DNA from: an uncultured Ruminococcus sp.
Lineage (GTDB): Bacteria > Bacillota > Clostridia > Oscillospirales > Ruminococcaceae
DNA length: 13,445 nucleotides
Assembly (NCBI GenBank): GCA_945835085.1
Contig: CAMAIG010000013.1
Span: 1 to 13,445, forward strand
Direction: 5' to 3'
The notes under the pieces were generated by a model. The model saw nothing but the letters and a program-made list of their open reading frames with translations, was not told the DNA's origin and searched no databases. Each line of letters starts with the position of its first letter. Positions within the stretch are counted from its first letter, which is position 1. Positions 13,410 through 13,445 of the stretch are shown here, one piece after another. Position numbers and translations under genes: made by a program.

Positions 13410-13445
13410 TTAAAATGTTCCGCTCAATGTAAATTATACAAGTTT

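Overview
The window reads as chromosomal DNA of an anaerobic, low-to-moderate GC Firmicute, probably a Ruminococcus-like member of the Oscillospirales that makes succinate. The evidence is strong AGGAGG-type ribosome binding sites, tightly packed and overlapping genes all on the + strand, oxygen-labile iron-sulfur proteins throughout, and a gene set that spells out the reductive branch of the TCA cycle. The genus is an inference from style and content, not from a marker gene.

Layout. Positions 1-221 hold the 3' end of queF (queuosine synthesis), which is unrelated to the rest. Positions 222-451 are a regulatory region with a near-perfect Rex (NADH/NAD+ sensor) operator, a sigma-A-type promoter and a leader hairpin. 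An LDH-family dehydrogenase follows (452-1393); it carries the malate-type Arg at the specificity position. After a 109-bp gap with a hairpin, a ten-gene unit runs from 1503 to 11665 with no gap over 23 bp: fumC, hdrB, hdrC, hdrA, flxD (mvhD-like), two related two-cluster ferredoxin proteins (FlxB/FlxC class), flxA (FAD/NAD(P)/[2Fe-2S]), frdB and frdA. Positions 11666-12062 are a 397-bp non-coding region with two good promoters, a 13-bp perfect terminator-type hairpin, a second long hairpin, and complementary segments that suggest a structured 5' leader. Positions 12063-13409 encode an aspartate:alanine-exchanger (AAEx) family transporter without the usual central RCK domains.

How the genes work together (inference). 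Malate dehydrogenase and fumarase carry oxaloacetate to fumarate, FrdAB reduces fumarate to succinate, and the AAEx transporter may export it. FrdAB has no membrane anchor gene here, no histidine for covalent FAD, and two [4Fe-4S] motifs in place of a [4Fe-4S]/[3Fe-4S] pair. It therefore looks like a soluble, quinone-independent enzyme. It is co-encoded with a complete HdrABC-FlxABCD module, a flavin-based electron-bifurcation machine. The most interesting reading is a soluble complex in which NAD(P)H enters at FlxA, the HdrA flavin bifurcates, one electron pair goes through HdrBC to FrdBA and fumarate, and the other reduces ferredoxin. That would conserve energy from fumarate reduction without a membrane chain. 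The separate HdrB beside FrdB recalls methanogen thiol:fumarate reductase, whose TfrB subunit fuses an FrdB-like part to an HdrB-like part.
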